NCBI GenBank assembly: GCA_009667805.1 | Contig: CM019068.1 | Coordinates: 1,781,218-1,845,217, forward strand | Length of the DNA: 64,000 nucleotides | Source: Leptobrachium leishanense | Taxonomy: Eukaryota > Chordata > Amphibia > Anura > Megophryidae | Reading direction: 5' to 3' | Shown here: piece after piece, positions 12,201 to 24,252 of the stretch | How positions within the stretch are numbered: position 1 is the stretch's first letter | Layout of the letters: every line of letters starts with the position of its first letter | The notes under the pieces: model-generated | The model's database searches: none | Told to the model about the DNA's origin: nothing | The model's input: only the letters and a program-made list of their open reading frames with translations | Position numbers and translations under genes: made by a program

Positions 12201-13652
12201 CTGTCACTGGGTATGGGCGCTATAACACAAACCCTGGAGATACAGTCACTGGGTACGAGCGCTATAACACAAACCCTGGAGATTCGGTCACTGGGTATGA
12301 GCGCTATAACACAAACCCTGGAGATACTATCACTGGGTATGGGCGCTGTAACACAAACCCTGGAGATACTGTCACTTGGTATGGACGCTATAACAAACCC
12401 TGGAGATACTGTCACTGGATATGGACGCTATAACACAAACCCTGGAGATACTGTCACTGGGTATGGGCATTAAAACACAAACCCTAGAGATACTGTCACT
12501 GGGTTAGAGCGCTATAACACAAACCCTGGAGATACTGTCACTGGGTATGGACGCTATAACACAATCCCTGAGATACGGTCACTGGGTATGGACACTATAA
12601 CAAACCCTGGAGATACTGTTACTGGGTATGGACGCTAGAACACAAACCCTGGAGATACTGTCACTGGGTATGGACACTATAACACAAACCCTAGAGATAC
12701 TGTCACTGGGTATGAGCGCTATAACACAAACCCTGGACATACTGTCACTGGGTATGAGCGCTATAACACAAACCCTGGAGATACGGTTACTGGGTAAGGA
12801 CGCTAGAACACAAACCCTGGAGATACTGTCACTGGGTATGGACGCTATAACACAAACCCTGGAGATACTGTCACTGGGTATGGGCGCTATAACACAAACC
12901 CTGGAGATACTGTCACTGGGTATGGGCGCTATAACACAAACCCTGGAGATACTGTCACGGGGTATGGACGCTATAACACAAACCCTGGAGATACTGTCAC
13001 TGGTATGGACACTATAACACAAACCCTGGAGATACTGTCACTGGGTATGGACGCTATAACACAAACCCTGGAGATACTGTCACTGGGTATTGGACGCTAT
13101 AACACAAAACCCTGGAGATACTGTCACTGGGTATGAACGCTAGAACACAAACCCTGGAGATACTCTCACTGGGTATGGACGCTATAACACAAACCCTGAG
13201 ATACTGTCACTGGGTATGGGCGCTATAACACAAACCCTGGAGATACTGTCACTGGGTATGGGCGCTATAACACAAACCCTGGAGATACTGTCACGGGGTA
13301 TGGACGCTATAACACAAACCCTGGAGATACTGTCACTGGGTATGGACACTATAACACAAACCCTGGAGATACTGTCACTGGGTATGGACGCTATAACACA
13401 AACCCTGGAGATACTGTCACTGGGTATGGACGCTATAACACAAACCCTGGAGATACTGTCACTGGGTATGAACGCTAGAACACAAACCCTGGAGATACTC
13501 TCACTGGGTATGGACGCTATAACACAAACCCTGAGATACTGTCACTGGGTATGGACGCTATAACACAAACCCTGAGATACTGTCACTGGGTATGGGCACA
13601 ATAACACAAACCCTGGAGATACTGTCACTGGGTATGGGCGCTATAACACAAA
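9258..13652. repeat. 42-bp satellite array, block 2 (about 105 copies)
   Basis: Continues block 1 after the hAT insertion. Higher-order structure is visible: the variant run containing ACAGTCACTGGGTACGAGCG followed by GATTCGGTC occurs at about 11063, 11524 and 12238. The last two are about 714 bp apart (17 units) and the first two about 461 bp (11 units minus one base). CCATGG-containing units mark the same higher-order copies. The block ends in AACACAAA (13645-13652), the duplication of the next insertion. Confidence 0.97.
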
Positions 13653-14029
13653 TAGGGATGAGCTTTTTGGTTCGGACGGTTCGGAGTTCGGACCGAACTT
13701 AGCCTGTTCGTTCTGTTCGCGAACTCCGAACATTTCCGAGTGTTCGCCGCATGTTCGACCACAATGGACCACAATGCACTTTCCCACTGGCCTGAAGCTC
13801 GTAATTGGCTACAACCTTGCACCTGACCACAGGTCTGGTGCAAGACCGGTTCAATACTATGCCAATCATGGCTCAGAGTCCTGATTGGGCAAATTTTGCC
13901 CAATCATGGGCTCACAGAGCTAAGTCCCGCAGCACACTATATAAGGTTTCCACGCAGCGCTTCTGCACGCATTTGAGAGGAGATTTCATAGGAGATAGTT
14001 ATTGTGTGTTCTTACTGCCGGTCTGCCAC

Positions 14030-14600
14030 GCTACTGGGGGGTCTGTGGGGGTCTCATTTCTACCAAATATCTGGGAATTTATGTGATGTGTGTCTTGTCA
14101 CTGCCAGCAAGTACTTTGGGGGTCACAAATTTCTACAAAACATTTGGGAATTGAGGTGATCTGTGTCTTGTCACACAGCCAGTACCACGCAGTATTTTGG
14201 GGTCACTAATTTCTACAAAACATTTGGGAATTGAGGTGATCTGTGTCTTGTCACTACCAGCAAGTATTTTGGGGTCACAAATTTCTACAAAAACATTGGG
14301 AATTGGAGGTGATTCTGTGTGGTCTCACTGGCTGCCACCCATCAGGGGGTCTCACTGATTTATAGGAGGTTTCTGAGACTTGTAATCTGTGGCTTCTCAC
14401 TGCCACCCAACAGGGGGTCCCACATACTTCTAGCAGATTTATGCGAATTGTAATCTGTGGCTTCTCACTGCCACCCATCAGGGGGTCACACTGATTTATA
14501 GGAGGGAATTGTAATCTGTGTCTTGTTACTGGCTGCCAGCTATCAGGGTGTCTCACTGAGTTATACCAGAGTTCTGTAAATCTTTATACCAGAGTTGAAT
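14030..14600 (+). repeat. about 72-82-bp tandem repeats in hAT 5' region
   Basis: Diverging copies of a unit with the order GGGGTCACAAATTTCTAC, TTTGGGAATTGAGGTGATCTG, TGTCTTGTCACTGCCAGCA. Clear copies start near 14111, 14193 and 14265; shortened copies with CTGCCACCCATCAGGGGGTC continue to about 14560. They lie just upstream of the transposase start and may be subterminal transposase-binding repeats. Confidence 0.75.
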
Positions 14601-14638
14601 CAGAGTTCGGTGTATATTTAATCTATATATCACTCACC

Positions 14639-17600
14639 ATGTCTGAAAGTACAAAAAGGACAGGCAGACGCTCCCAGACACAGATAAGAGGGCAAGCAGC
14701 CTCTGTGTCGGGAGGCTGTGCCTCTGGTCGTGGTGGATGTGGTGCATCCTCTGCAGGGTCACGCTTGTCCTTTATAACTGGTGCTGGCCGTCTTCTTAAG
14801 CAGCAGCAACATACAGAGGATTTGGTGGATTGGCTAACCAGGCCATCTTCATCCTCCGAGTCCTCTGCCAGCCAGGCTTCTAGTGCTTTACAGTCCACCT
14901 CAGCTGCCAAAGCATCTAACGCAGCCTCCATGTCCACAGCTACTACTGCCGTAGCCTCGCTATCACACACGGAGGAGTCAGCTGAATTGTTTGACTACAA
15001 TGACAGTGAAATTCTGCTTGAGGATGCGCAGCAAGTACAATGCTCTGATTCAATCTCTGAGGTTGAGGAAGGGAGTATAATCAACCTAGAGGAAGGGGGT
15101 GCCAGTGATGACACACAAATAACTGGCACTCATGTTGCCCCAGCAGCTGCAGCATACTGCCAAGTTGGCTCCAGTGACGAGGAGATAGGGGGTGAAGATG
15201 ACATTGATGATGAGGTCACTGACTCCACCTGGGTGCCAGATCGAACAGAGGAATCAAGTGAGGAGGAGGAGGCACAGCAAACATGAGGCACAACATCCTC
15301 TATGACCAACCGTAGCACTAGCTAGTCCAAGGCATCAGATGTCAGAGCTGCTCAGGTGCAGAGCGCTGTTGTCTCAAAGCACACATGCAGGAACTCTGCT
15401 GTCTGCTGGGAGTTCTTTAAGAAAATGTGCAGCAGACCCCACCGTTGCTATTTGTAATCTATGTCAGATGAGGCTTAAGCGTGGGAAAGACACCGGACAC
15501 TTGGGTACCACGTGCTTGAGGTGACATATGACCTCCTGCCACACATCCCGTTGGCACAAAACTTTGCGTAGGTCCTCCTCCTCCTCATCTGTCTCTACCC
15601 CCACTGTATGTCCTGCCATGTCATTGCCTACAACCTCCACTGACAGGGATGATGCTACAGTAAAGGATGTACCAGATCCTTCCTCACAATGTGACAGCAT
15701 CCCATCAGCTGAAGATTTACGCAGTCAGATTACGTTGCCGCAGCTGCTGCAGCGTAAGAAAAAATATAGTCCCAACCATCCCCAAGCACAGAGTCTAAAT
15801 GCCAGCTAAGCAAAATTACTCGCATTGCAGCTGCTGCCTTTCCAGCTGGTGGACTCTGCTCCCTTCCGTGAATTTGCTGAGTGTGCTGTACCACAGTGGC
15901 AGGTTCCAAAACGCCATTACTTTTCACGCAAGGTCATTCCAGCACTATACCAGCACGTGGAAGACAATGTTATCGAGTCATTGGGAAAGGCAGTCAGCAG
16001 CAAGGTGCATGTGACTTTAGACACGTGGTCCAGCAAGCATGGACAGGGTTGTTACATTTCCTTCACGGCACACTGGGTAACTCTGATTGCAGCTGGGAGG
16101 GATACAAGACGGGGCTCTGTGCTGGAGCTTGTTCATCCACCACGCCTCCAGAAAGCTGCTTGTATGAGGTCTGTCTGCTCCACCACCACCACCTCTCCCT
16201 CTTCCTCCTCCTCCTCCTTCTGTGTCTCTGGCGAAGTGGCAGTTAAACCGACGCCTGACAGGGTCTACGCAATGGCTCAAGCAAAAAAAAGCCATACTGT
16301 GCTTGAGCTGGTTTGTTTAGGGGACAGGAGCCACACCGGGCCAGAAATTCTGTCAGCTCTGCAGGGCCAGGTGCAGAGATGGTTAACACCATGCCAGCTT
16401 CAGCTAGGAATGATCATCTGTGATAATGGCAGCAACCTTCTCTCTGCCCTACGTAAGGGTAAATTGACACATGTACCATGCCTAGCACACGTCCTAAATC
16501 TAGCGGTACAGCGTTTCCTAACCAAGTACCCAGGGCTGGCAGAGCTTCTCAGCCAGGCCAGAAAAGTCTGCAGCCACTTCAGACGGTCATTCCCAGCAAG
16601 TGTTCGCCTGGCAGAAATGCAAAGAGAATTCCACCTTCCCACAAACCGTCTGATCTGTGACATGCCCACCAGGTGGAACTCGACATTAGCAATGCTGCAG
16701 CATCTGCACAAGCAGCAGAGGGCCATCAACGAGTACCTGTGTGAGTATGGCACAAGGACAGGTTCAGGTCAACTTGGTTCCCCCCCCCCGCAGTGGCTGA
16801 TGATCAAGGATGCATGCACTGTACTGTCACCATTTGAGGAGGCAACGAGGATGGTGAGCAGGGACAGTGCATGCATCAGTGACATAATTCCTTTAGTGTT
16901 CCTGCTGGAGCACACTCTGCGGGGAATTATAGATGTGGCTCTAGAGGCAGAGCAGTGGGAGGAAGAAGAGGCCTTCCATAGCTCTCAAGGCCCCAGTCTT
17001 TATGCAGACAGAATTCCTGCAGGTCCTCAGATCAGACAGGAGGAGGTATGAGGAGGAGGAGGAATATTTAAGTAGTGGGGGCATTGAAGGTGGGGATTCC
17101 TCAAGGAGGGTTTCGTGTGCCCAGAAACACAAGGGCTAGTGCATGGCTGGGAGGAGGAAGTGCACGATGGGGTCATCCTCATTGACCAGAAAGACTCGGA
17201 AGCTAATGCCACCTCCAACCTACGCTGCATGGGCTCCCTTATAATGCAAAGCCTGCTAAAGGACCCCAGGATTCGTGCTATCAAGGAGAGTGATCATTAC
17301 TGGTTGGCAACCCTTCTTGATCCACGATACAAGGGTAAAGTTGCAGAGCTCATCCTGCCCGCACAGAGGGAGCACAGGATGAAACAACTTGAGGACGCTC
17401 TAAAGCGACACTTGTGTAACACCTTTCCAGGCACTGGTAGGTTACCAAGTGATGACACACGTGCTTCTGAGGCTGCGGATGATCAGAGGAATAGTGGTGA
17501 AGGCCAGGGCCGCTTGACTGATGCCTTTTTAAATTTTTTTAAGTCCACGACGCCCAGGGACGTCAAATGTAGGCACCCATTGCCAGCGTCTTCACCATAT

Positions 17601-17898
17601 GGTGAAGGACTACCTAGGGGCAAGGGCAGACCTTGATATGTTTCCAGCAGATGATCCACTGGCTTACTGGGTGTTGAGATTGGATCACTGGCCAGAACTT
17701 ATCCAATATGCTATGCAGCTACTAGGTTGCCCTTCATCTAGCGTGCTTTCTGAAAGGACGTTCAGTGCCGCTGTAGGTTTTGTCACAGACAAAAGAGTGT
17801 GTCTGTCCACTGACTCTGTAGACCGGCTGACATTTATAAAAATCAATCAGTCCTGGATCAGCAGCTATCAATCCCCTGATGCTGAAGTAACGGAATAG
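14639..17898 (+). pseudogene. hAT transposase with BED zinc finger (ZBED-like), broken
   Basis: The transposase would cut and move the element. An acidic, serine-rich N-terminal frame (14639-15286) is followed, in other frames, by a BED finger: AICNLCQMRLKRG then HLGTTCLR, with a TGA at 15522-15524 where Arg is expected, then HMTSCH. A further in-frame TAA is at 15807-15809. The RNase H-like core (15825-17051) shows LDTWSSKHG and IICDNGSNLL, matching the first two catalytic Asp of hAT enzymes, and CLAHVLNL. After frame changes near 16995 and 17590, the hATC dimerisation domain is at 17599-17898 (DPLAYW, then SSSVLSERTFSAAV, whose Glu fits the catalytic position). At least four lesions make it a pseudogene. 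Confidence 0.9.
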
Positions 17899-17940
17899 AT
17901 CGGGGATGTCTTCTGCATTCACAAAACCTCCAGCACTGAA

Positions 17941-18500
17941 CTCTTCCACAATACCACAAAAGGGTTACGGTGTGAAGGCACTTGCTGCCATGAAAGGAGC
18001 AATATTTGGCTGCACTGACGCCTGTGCTACATTTATATCATTTTAATTTTTTGAACACCAGGGTCCAACCCTGCACTCTTCCACAATACCACAAAAGGGT
18101 TACGGTGTGAAGGCACTTGCTGCCATGAAAGGAGCAATATTTGGCTGCACTGACGCCTGTGCTACATTTATATCATTTTAATTTTTTGAACCGCAGGGTC
18201 CAACCCTGCACTCTTCCACAATACTACAGAGGGGTTACTGTATGATAGTACTTGCTGGCCTGGCAGTCTGGCACCAAAAGCACAATATCTGGGTGCACTG
18301 ACGCCCATTACCAGATTCATAGCTTTTTAATATAGGACCACATGGTCCACCCCTGCATTCTTCCACAATACCACAGACGTGTTACTGTATGATAGTACAT
18401 GCAGGCCTGGCACCAAAAGCACAATATTTGGGTGCACTGCCACTGACGCCTGTATCAGATTCATATCCTCAAAGGGGTTACGGTGTGACGGCACTGTTGC
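17941..18500. repeat. 135-bp tandem repeats behind hAT transposase
   Basis: Four copies starting at about 17941, 18076, 18211 and 18357. Each runs CTCTTCCACAATACCACA, GGGTTACGGTGTGA, CTTGCTGCCATGAAAGG, CTGACGCCTGTGCTACATT. The first two are nearly identical; the last two are diverged and the fourth unit is about 146 bp from the third. Confidence 0.85.
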
Positions 18501-18846
18501 CGACGCTAAAGGCCCAATTTTAAAGCACCTTTTGTTACTTTCATCCAAAGCCTGCATAAGTTTCACAATAATTTAGCCAAAAAATCACTAAACTTTTTCT
18601 ACGTGTCTGAAAATGTCTCCTCTTTTCATACAGACTGCCGCCCCAAGCAGTTGTTTATGGATAGATTAAAGGAAAAGCATTTACCGTCTTTTGAAACGTA
18701 ATGTTTTTGTTTTCAAGTGTTTCTATACATCCTAGATATCCGCCACTTCATGGGCAGGTTATGGGGACCTCCTAGGCACGATATTTGTAGGAATTTTTTG
18801 TTTTTATTTTAACCCTTATTTCATGGAAAACTCACTGTCCCTTTAA

Positions 18847-19725
18847 CCCTTTCGCTGCGGTGGACGCTCTCAGCGCGTCCAACTGCATGTAGCGTTCCAT
18901 GCGGTGGACGCGCTGAGCGCGTCCTCTCTTTGGGGTCAGCGTTCGGCCGGGTTCCGGCCGATCGCTGGCTTGTGCGGGCTGACATCCTCGATGTCAGCCC
19001 AGCACCCGGAACCGTCGCCAGAGTAATTAGGTGTCATTGCGGGGGCGCGATGACACCTAATTCAGGTGCCCCCCCAGCATGTGCGGAGGAGGCGCCTTAA
19101 AGGGAGGGGGGGGAGGTCCTTCGGACCTCTCTCCCTCCCGATCGGCGGCATGCAGGGGGTTAACCCAGGCACCGTTTGGAAGGGCACAGCCTGCCCTTCC
19201 AAATGGTACCTGGCATTAACCCCATGGGGGCCAGATCACGAATCGGCGCCGAAAAGCGCCGGTTCGTGATCCTTTCCCGGAGCTGGCCGACATCTTGGAT
19301 GTCGGCCAAGCTTCCGGGAATACCCCCTGAGGACTGGTGTCATCGTGCATAGCATGATGACGCCAGTCTTGGAGTTAACCCCTAACTGCCACCAATGGTG
19401 GAGATATCTCCCGATCCGTGGCAGTTAGGGGTTAATGTTTGGTATTGTTGGATCGGCCAGAGCATGGCCGTTCCAACAGTACCAAACTTGACTATGAAAA
19501 ACTTATTAAAAAAAAATTAAAAATAAAAATAAAGAAATATTTAAAAAAAAAATTATAAAAAAAAATAAACAAGTTTTTCTTTTCTTTTTTTTGGTTTGTT
19601 AATGCAGCAATACTAAAATTAGTCATATACTAAAATAAGCCTTCAAAACGCGTTTAAACATGATGAGCAAAATCGGTAAAAATGAGCTCAGCACAGAAGC
19701 GGGAAAAGCCTCAGCAGCGAAAGGG
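18847..19725. mobile_element. piggyBac MITE with serial hairpins
   Basis: An 879-bp element inside the hAT, flanked by TTAA on both sides (18843-18846 and 19726-19729). Perfect 12-bp inverted ends are CCCTTTCGCTGC and GCAGCGAAAGGG. TTAA plus CCC ends is the piggyBac signature. There is no coding frame. The left 600 bp is a row of short palindromes, for example GACATCCTCGATGTC near 18980, TAGGTGTCATTGCGGGGG with its complement near 19030-19060, and CCAGTC...GACTGG near 19335-19370. The right part is AT-rich. Confidence 0.9.
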
Positions 19726-19959
19726 TTAAAAAGTTTTTTTTTAAAACTTTTTGTCCTTGTTTCCTGTCCCCCAGGGCACTACCCAGACCCCCATACACCT
19801 TTTATGGCAAATATCTTGCATATATGCCCTCTTGGAGGGCACTCTAAAAATCGAATTTTCAGCCCCATTGACTTGTATTGAGTTCGAGTTCGGATTCGAA
19901 TATATGGAAAGTTTGGGTTCGAATACGAACCGAACTCGGGGGTGTTCGGCTCATCCATA

Positions 19960-20420
19960 AACACAAACCCTGGAGATACTGTCACTGGGTATGGACGCTA
20001 TAACACGAAACCTGAGATACTGTCACTGGGTATGGGGGCTATAACACAAACCCTGGAGATACTGTCACTGGGTATGGACGCTATAACACAAACCCTGAGA
20101 TACTGTCACTGGGTATGGGGGCTATAACACAAACCCTGGAGTTACTGTCACTGGGTAATGACACTATAACACAAACCCTGGGATACTGTCACTGGGTATG
20201 AGCGCTATAACACAAACCCTGGAGATACTGTCACTGGGTATGAGCGCTATAACACAAACCCTGGAGATACTGTCACTGGGTATGGACGCTATAACACAAA
20301 CCCTGGAGATACTGTCACTGGGTATGGGCGCTATAACACAAACCCTGGAGTTACTGTCACTGGGTAATGACACTATAACACAAACCCTGGGATACTGTCA
20401 CTGGGTATGAGCGCTATAAC
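19960..20420. repeat. 42-bp satellite array, block 3 (about 11 copies)
   Basis: The satellite resumes directly after the hAT TSD. Some units are the variant with GGAGTTACTGTCACTGGGTA followed by ATGACACTATAACAC. It ends in ATAAC (20416-20420), the duplicated target of the next LTR. Confidence 0.95.
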
Positions 20421-21329
20421 TGTAAGGACAGAGGCTTGAACCCCTGTGTGGTGTTGGGTGTATGGACCCCAATAGCAAGCCGAAAGAGGAGACCAGAAGG
20501 AATATAACTAATAGAGCTTTACTGAAGGAAACAAAATATAAGTCCAGAACAAACGTAATGCAAGTTTCTTTGGTGGAAATAAAAGTCCAGAATACACGTA
20601 ATGCAAGTTTCTTTGTGGAAATAAAAGTCCAGAATAAACGTAATGCAGGTTTCTTTGGCAGAAATAAAAGTCCAGAACGGAAAGTCGTAGGGATTTGAGG
20701 ACAGGTCCGGTACTGATGTCGTGGAGACAAGCCTGGGAATGAAGTAAGCTGGTACCGTGGCAACCGAACAGAAGCAGGACTTGCACTTTGGAAGCAGGAA
20801 CGGAAGCAGGACTGGCACCTTGGAAGCAGGGCGAAAGCAGGACAGGCACCTTGGAAGCAGGAACGGAAGTTAGGATGTCCTTAGCGTAGCACGAAGGGAA
20901 CCACGGGTAACGTGGTGGAACCACAGTATAACCTGGTTAGTGAGTTGGAGAAAGCGGCAGGTTTAAATAGGGCTCAGGAATCATACGAACACCGTTCACC
21001 TGGAACTCGCAGGTGGAATTGAGATACCTGAGTGCTTGGCAGATTAATTGGTGGTATGCGAGGATCTTCAGTGCAGGTGGAATGCAGTACCTTAACTTGA
21101 CCACAGAGGCGCCAGAGTACCTGAGTTTTCATGTTCCAGGATGACGATCGCGCATGCGCGCCCGACCTCCGCTCAGATGGATCGCGGAGACGGCGTGGGA
21201 CGCATCTTGGATCTCCTCCCTCGAGCTGCAGGCCGGAACCAGGGAGCGACGCGCCACGAGGGACCTCAGGTGAGTCTGCCAGGGTCCCAACATGGCGGCC
21301 GCGGTCCGACCGCGGCGCGGGGCATCACA
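20421..21329 (-). mobile_element. solo LTR with 5-bp TSD
   Basis: 909 bp with ends TGTAAGGACAG and GGCATCACA, flanked by ATAAC on both sides (20416-20420 and 21330-21334). No internal region or second LTR, so it is a solo LTR left by recombination. A TATTTAAA motif on the minus strand (near 20967) suggests minus orientation. It contains short internal repeats: AATAAAAGTCCAGAA repeated four times between about 20540 and 20680, and GAAGCAGGA repeats at 20770-20870. Confidence 0.85.
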
Positions 21330-21659
21330 ATAACACAAACCCTGGAGATACTGTCACTGGGTATGAGCGCTATAACACAAACCCTGGAGATACTGTCACT
21401 GGGTATGGACACTAACACAAACCCTGGAGATACTGTCACTGGGTATGGACACTATAACATAAACACTGGAGATACTGTCACTGGGTATGAGCGCTATAAC
21501 ACAAACCCTGGACACACTGTCACTGGGTATGGGTGCTATAACACAAACCTGGAGATACTGTCACTGGTTAATGACACTATAACACAAACCCTGGATACTG
21601 TCACTGGATATGGACACTATAACACAAACCCTGGAGATACTGTCACTAGGTATGTGCGC
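21330..21659. repeat. 42-bp satellite array, block 4 (about 8 copies)
   Basis: Satellite units between the solo LTR and the retrovirus. The block ends ...TATGTGCGC, and GCGC (21656-21659) is the 4-bp target duplicated by the retrovirus; the matching GCGC is at 48841-48844. Confidence 0.95.
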
Positions 21660-22170
21660 TGTTGTGGAAATATTATATAGAATTGTGTGTTTTATAGGTT
21701 GTCATCTGTCTCCCGGTGTCGGATTTAACCGAGGCACGCTCTAGCAGAGGGTACTTGGGTTGAATTGGGACCAGCGTTAAAACCGTCAGTATGAAAACCT
21801 TCTCATGGGTTTGGAGACGTGTTCTCAGTGTGTGTGGGGGCGTTTGCCGGTGTGTGAGCACTAAGTGCAATGCGCTGGACTTCTTACCTTCATATGTCTA
21901 TGCACAATAGAGAAGTGAAGTATGCATAACGAGAGATACGTATTATACCTCTGTTGTGGCTACGCTATCCCTTTCTGGATACATATCTGCTTTTAAGACA
22001 TACCTACCTTGTCGGTATACTCGTACTGTATACTGATAATAGCTGTAGTAATGCCCCCGCAGATAGTCTCTATAAATCTATAAGAACCAGTAGACTGATC
22101 TTCACTAGATACTGGTCAGTCTGAGCAGTGTTGAATGGGGTCCATGCTGACAGTGATGGGGGATGGTTGG

Positions 22171-23385
22171 TGTGGCAGATTAGACCTGTATTTCTATCTA
22201 TATAAGGGTCTGCCTGTATATATGTGTCTATCTGCCGGTTCATACATATCTCCTCTCCTCCATATAGAGTTATATTCATATTTGTGTCTGACCATTTGGT
22301 AAGTGCATCCATGTGTCCACAGCTGAAATGTAATCAAAATGTTTAGCTTTCTCCCTTGGGGGGAGGATATAACACGTAGCTGTAAAAAGGGAATTGCTTT
22401 GTACACTAACATAGAAAATCACACCTTGGCAGCCAGGTCGGCCCCAAGAGAGTTGGACCCTATCTTCAAATACAGGAAGCACATCCTTGATCTCTAAGGG
22501 GGGTCTGGAGGGAAGAGGGACGCCTTTAGGCAATTAAAGATTAACGACGAAGTGCACTGGGTATGCTCCAGAGATGGGCACTCTGGGAATTGTAGGCAAA
22601 GGCTCTGCCAGTTAGGAGCCTGGACGTAGAAAAAGACAGCCCTATATATATTCTGAATCAAGCATGGCTCAGAGCTGATCACTTGGGGCACCTTCTAAAG
22701 AGGACTGATCTGTCCATGTTCCTACCTCCAGGCCCCAGGTGGCACCGATGCTAGCTACTGATTATTCCATCTTAAGTAAGGCTCTGTGATTAACACCTTT
22801 TTTCTTTATATTTTGCTGTGTAGTGTATAAGTAATTGATTTATTCTAGTTATAAGTTTTTAGGTAACCAAGCACTGTGATTCTTTTAAATATTTTTTGGT
22901 TTATTTATGATAGAAAGTTTTGACTCTGGCTGATGAAATCCACGCTAACTAAGAGATTGGGAGTATCGCTATTTGCTTTAAGCTCGGTTATATATAAGAA
23001 ATTGCGTGTTGCGGTCGTCAGGAAACGGCAGGGAATTGTGGGATCCGTAGTCACTGTCCAACTCCAGGATAGTGCGGCTGCTAAGCCCTGCGTCTCCTGT
23101 TGCGACGCGCGTAGTGTCTGTGAGGACTGGTGGCAGCGTTACTAATAGAATAAGAAAGTGAGCTCCAGGATTGTGAGAGACGTAGTTATCATGCGCTTCA
23201 GGAGAAGATTTGTACTGCGTTGCAATCCTGGGATCAGTATATCGCGCTCTACGTGTCTGTTGTGAGAGAAAGTGCGGCCGGGACGGGTAGAGAAGCGCGC
23301 GTGATTATCTGGGTCTAGGATAGACAGATAGTGAGCGGCTTAACCCGGCGTCTTTGCGCAGCAGCGCGCATAGTGGGTCGTGACA
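22171..23385. mobile_element. solo LTR inside the retroviral 5' LTR
   Basis: Starts TGTGGCAGATTAG and ends GGGTCGTGACA, with the 5-bp duplication GTTGG at 22166-22170 and 23386-23390. The other retroviral LTR reads GGGGGATGGTCGGCCACATGG without this 1215-bp piece, so it gives the empty site. No coding capacity was seen and orientation is not clear. Confidence 0.88.
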
Positions 23386-23559
23386 GTTGGCCATATGGCT
23401 GATGGGGACAATGGACGTGACTCATCCTTCCTGTTATACAGGGATGAGGTGTTTGCATTGGACTGGTCAGCCATCCTGGTGTACTCCCCTGTCCTTTTGA
23501 TGCGTACCTGTGCTTTCTGGGCTGACTGGTTTATGTTGTAAAGCCATAGAAACATAGAA

Positions 23560-24252
23560 AAATGTCGGCAGATAAGAACCTTTCGGCCCATCTAGTCTGC
23601 CCAATTACATGGATATTTAGCCTTATGCCTATCCCATGCTTGCTTAAATTCATTTACTGTTTTTGGCCTCTACCACTTCAACTGGAAGGCTGTTCCATGT
23701 ATCCACCACCCTCTCAGTAAAATAATGCTTCCTGATGTTACTTTTAAACCTTTGCCCCTCTAATCTAAGACTATGTCCTCTTGTTTTGCTACTTTGTTTC
23801 CTTTTAAATATACTCCCTTCCTCTACCTTGTGGATTCCCTTTCGTATTTAAATGTTTCTATCATATCTCCTCTGTCTCGTCTTTTTTCCAAGCTGTATAT
23901 GTTAAGATCATTAAGCCTTTCCTGGTAACTTTTCTCCTTCAAGCCGTACACCATTTTAGTAGCCCTTCTCTGAACTCTCTCTAAGATGTCTATATCCTTC
24001 TGGAGATACGGTCTCCAGTACTGCACACAGTACTCCAAGTGAGGTCTCACCAGTGCTCTGTACAGTGGCATGAGCACTTCCCTTTTCCTACTGCTAATAC
24101 CTCTCCCTACACAACCAAGCATTCTGCCAGCATTTCCTACTGCTCTATTACATTGACTACTTACCTTTAGATCCTCTGAAATAATAACCCCTAAATCCCT
24201 TTCCTCAGATGTTGAGGTTAGGACTGCATCAAATATTCTATATTCAGCCCTT
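23560..24252 (-). pseudogene. CR1 ORF2 C-terminal region (frameshifted)
   Basis: Continuation of CR1 ORF2 after a one-base loss near 24252. The second CR1 copy has four Gs in the equivalent place (about 34630-34635) where this copy has three, and its frame continues through. The part at 23823-24122 shows the CR1 thumb-like stretch ending in the LEYCVQYWRPYLQKDIDILE block and QRRATKMV. A further shift near 23835 leads to a last segment near 23560 (FLCRH-like). The region closes with the CR1 3' tail. Confidence 0.8.

Larger units (their letters stand above)
13653..19959 (+). mobile_element. hAT DNA transposon with decayed transposase
   Basis: A 6307-bp insertion bounded by 8-bp duplications AACACAAA (13645-13652 and 19960-19967). 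Its ends are TAGGGATGAGC at the left and GCTCATCCATA at the right, one mismatch when inverted. Both subterminal regions are rich in GTTCGG/CGAAC. It contains 5' tandem repeats, a BED-finger hAT transposase in pieces (14639-17898), 135-bp tandem repeats behind it, and a piggyBac MITE. The TSD, the inverted ends and the transposase agree, so the family call is firm. The frame breaks make this copy non-autonomous. Confidence 0.93.

Noticed and set aside
4651..13563. Many long frames repeating MDAITQTLEILSLG-type peptides, and their minus-strand partners
   Set aside because: They are the 42-bp satellite read as 14 codons; frames break at random where 40- or 41-bp units occur.
4793..13652. Possible CRISPR array
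   Set aside because: Units are contiguous with no unique spacers, and the context is a vertebrate-type transposon landscape.
13653..13760. Satellite divergence as explanation for the end of block 2
   Set aside because: An exact 8-bp duplication and inverted ends show an insertion instead.
14623..14970. Minus-strand 115-codon frame opposite the hAT transposase head
   Set aside because: Shadow of the serine/acidic-rich coding strand; no motif.
14639..17898. A host ZBED-type domesticated gene
   Set aside because: The frame is broken at least four times and the gene sits between intact hAT ends with an 8-bp TSD, so it is a decayed transposon.
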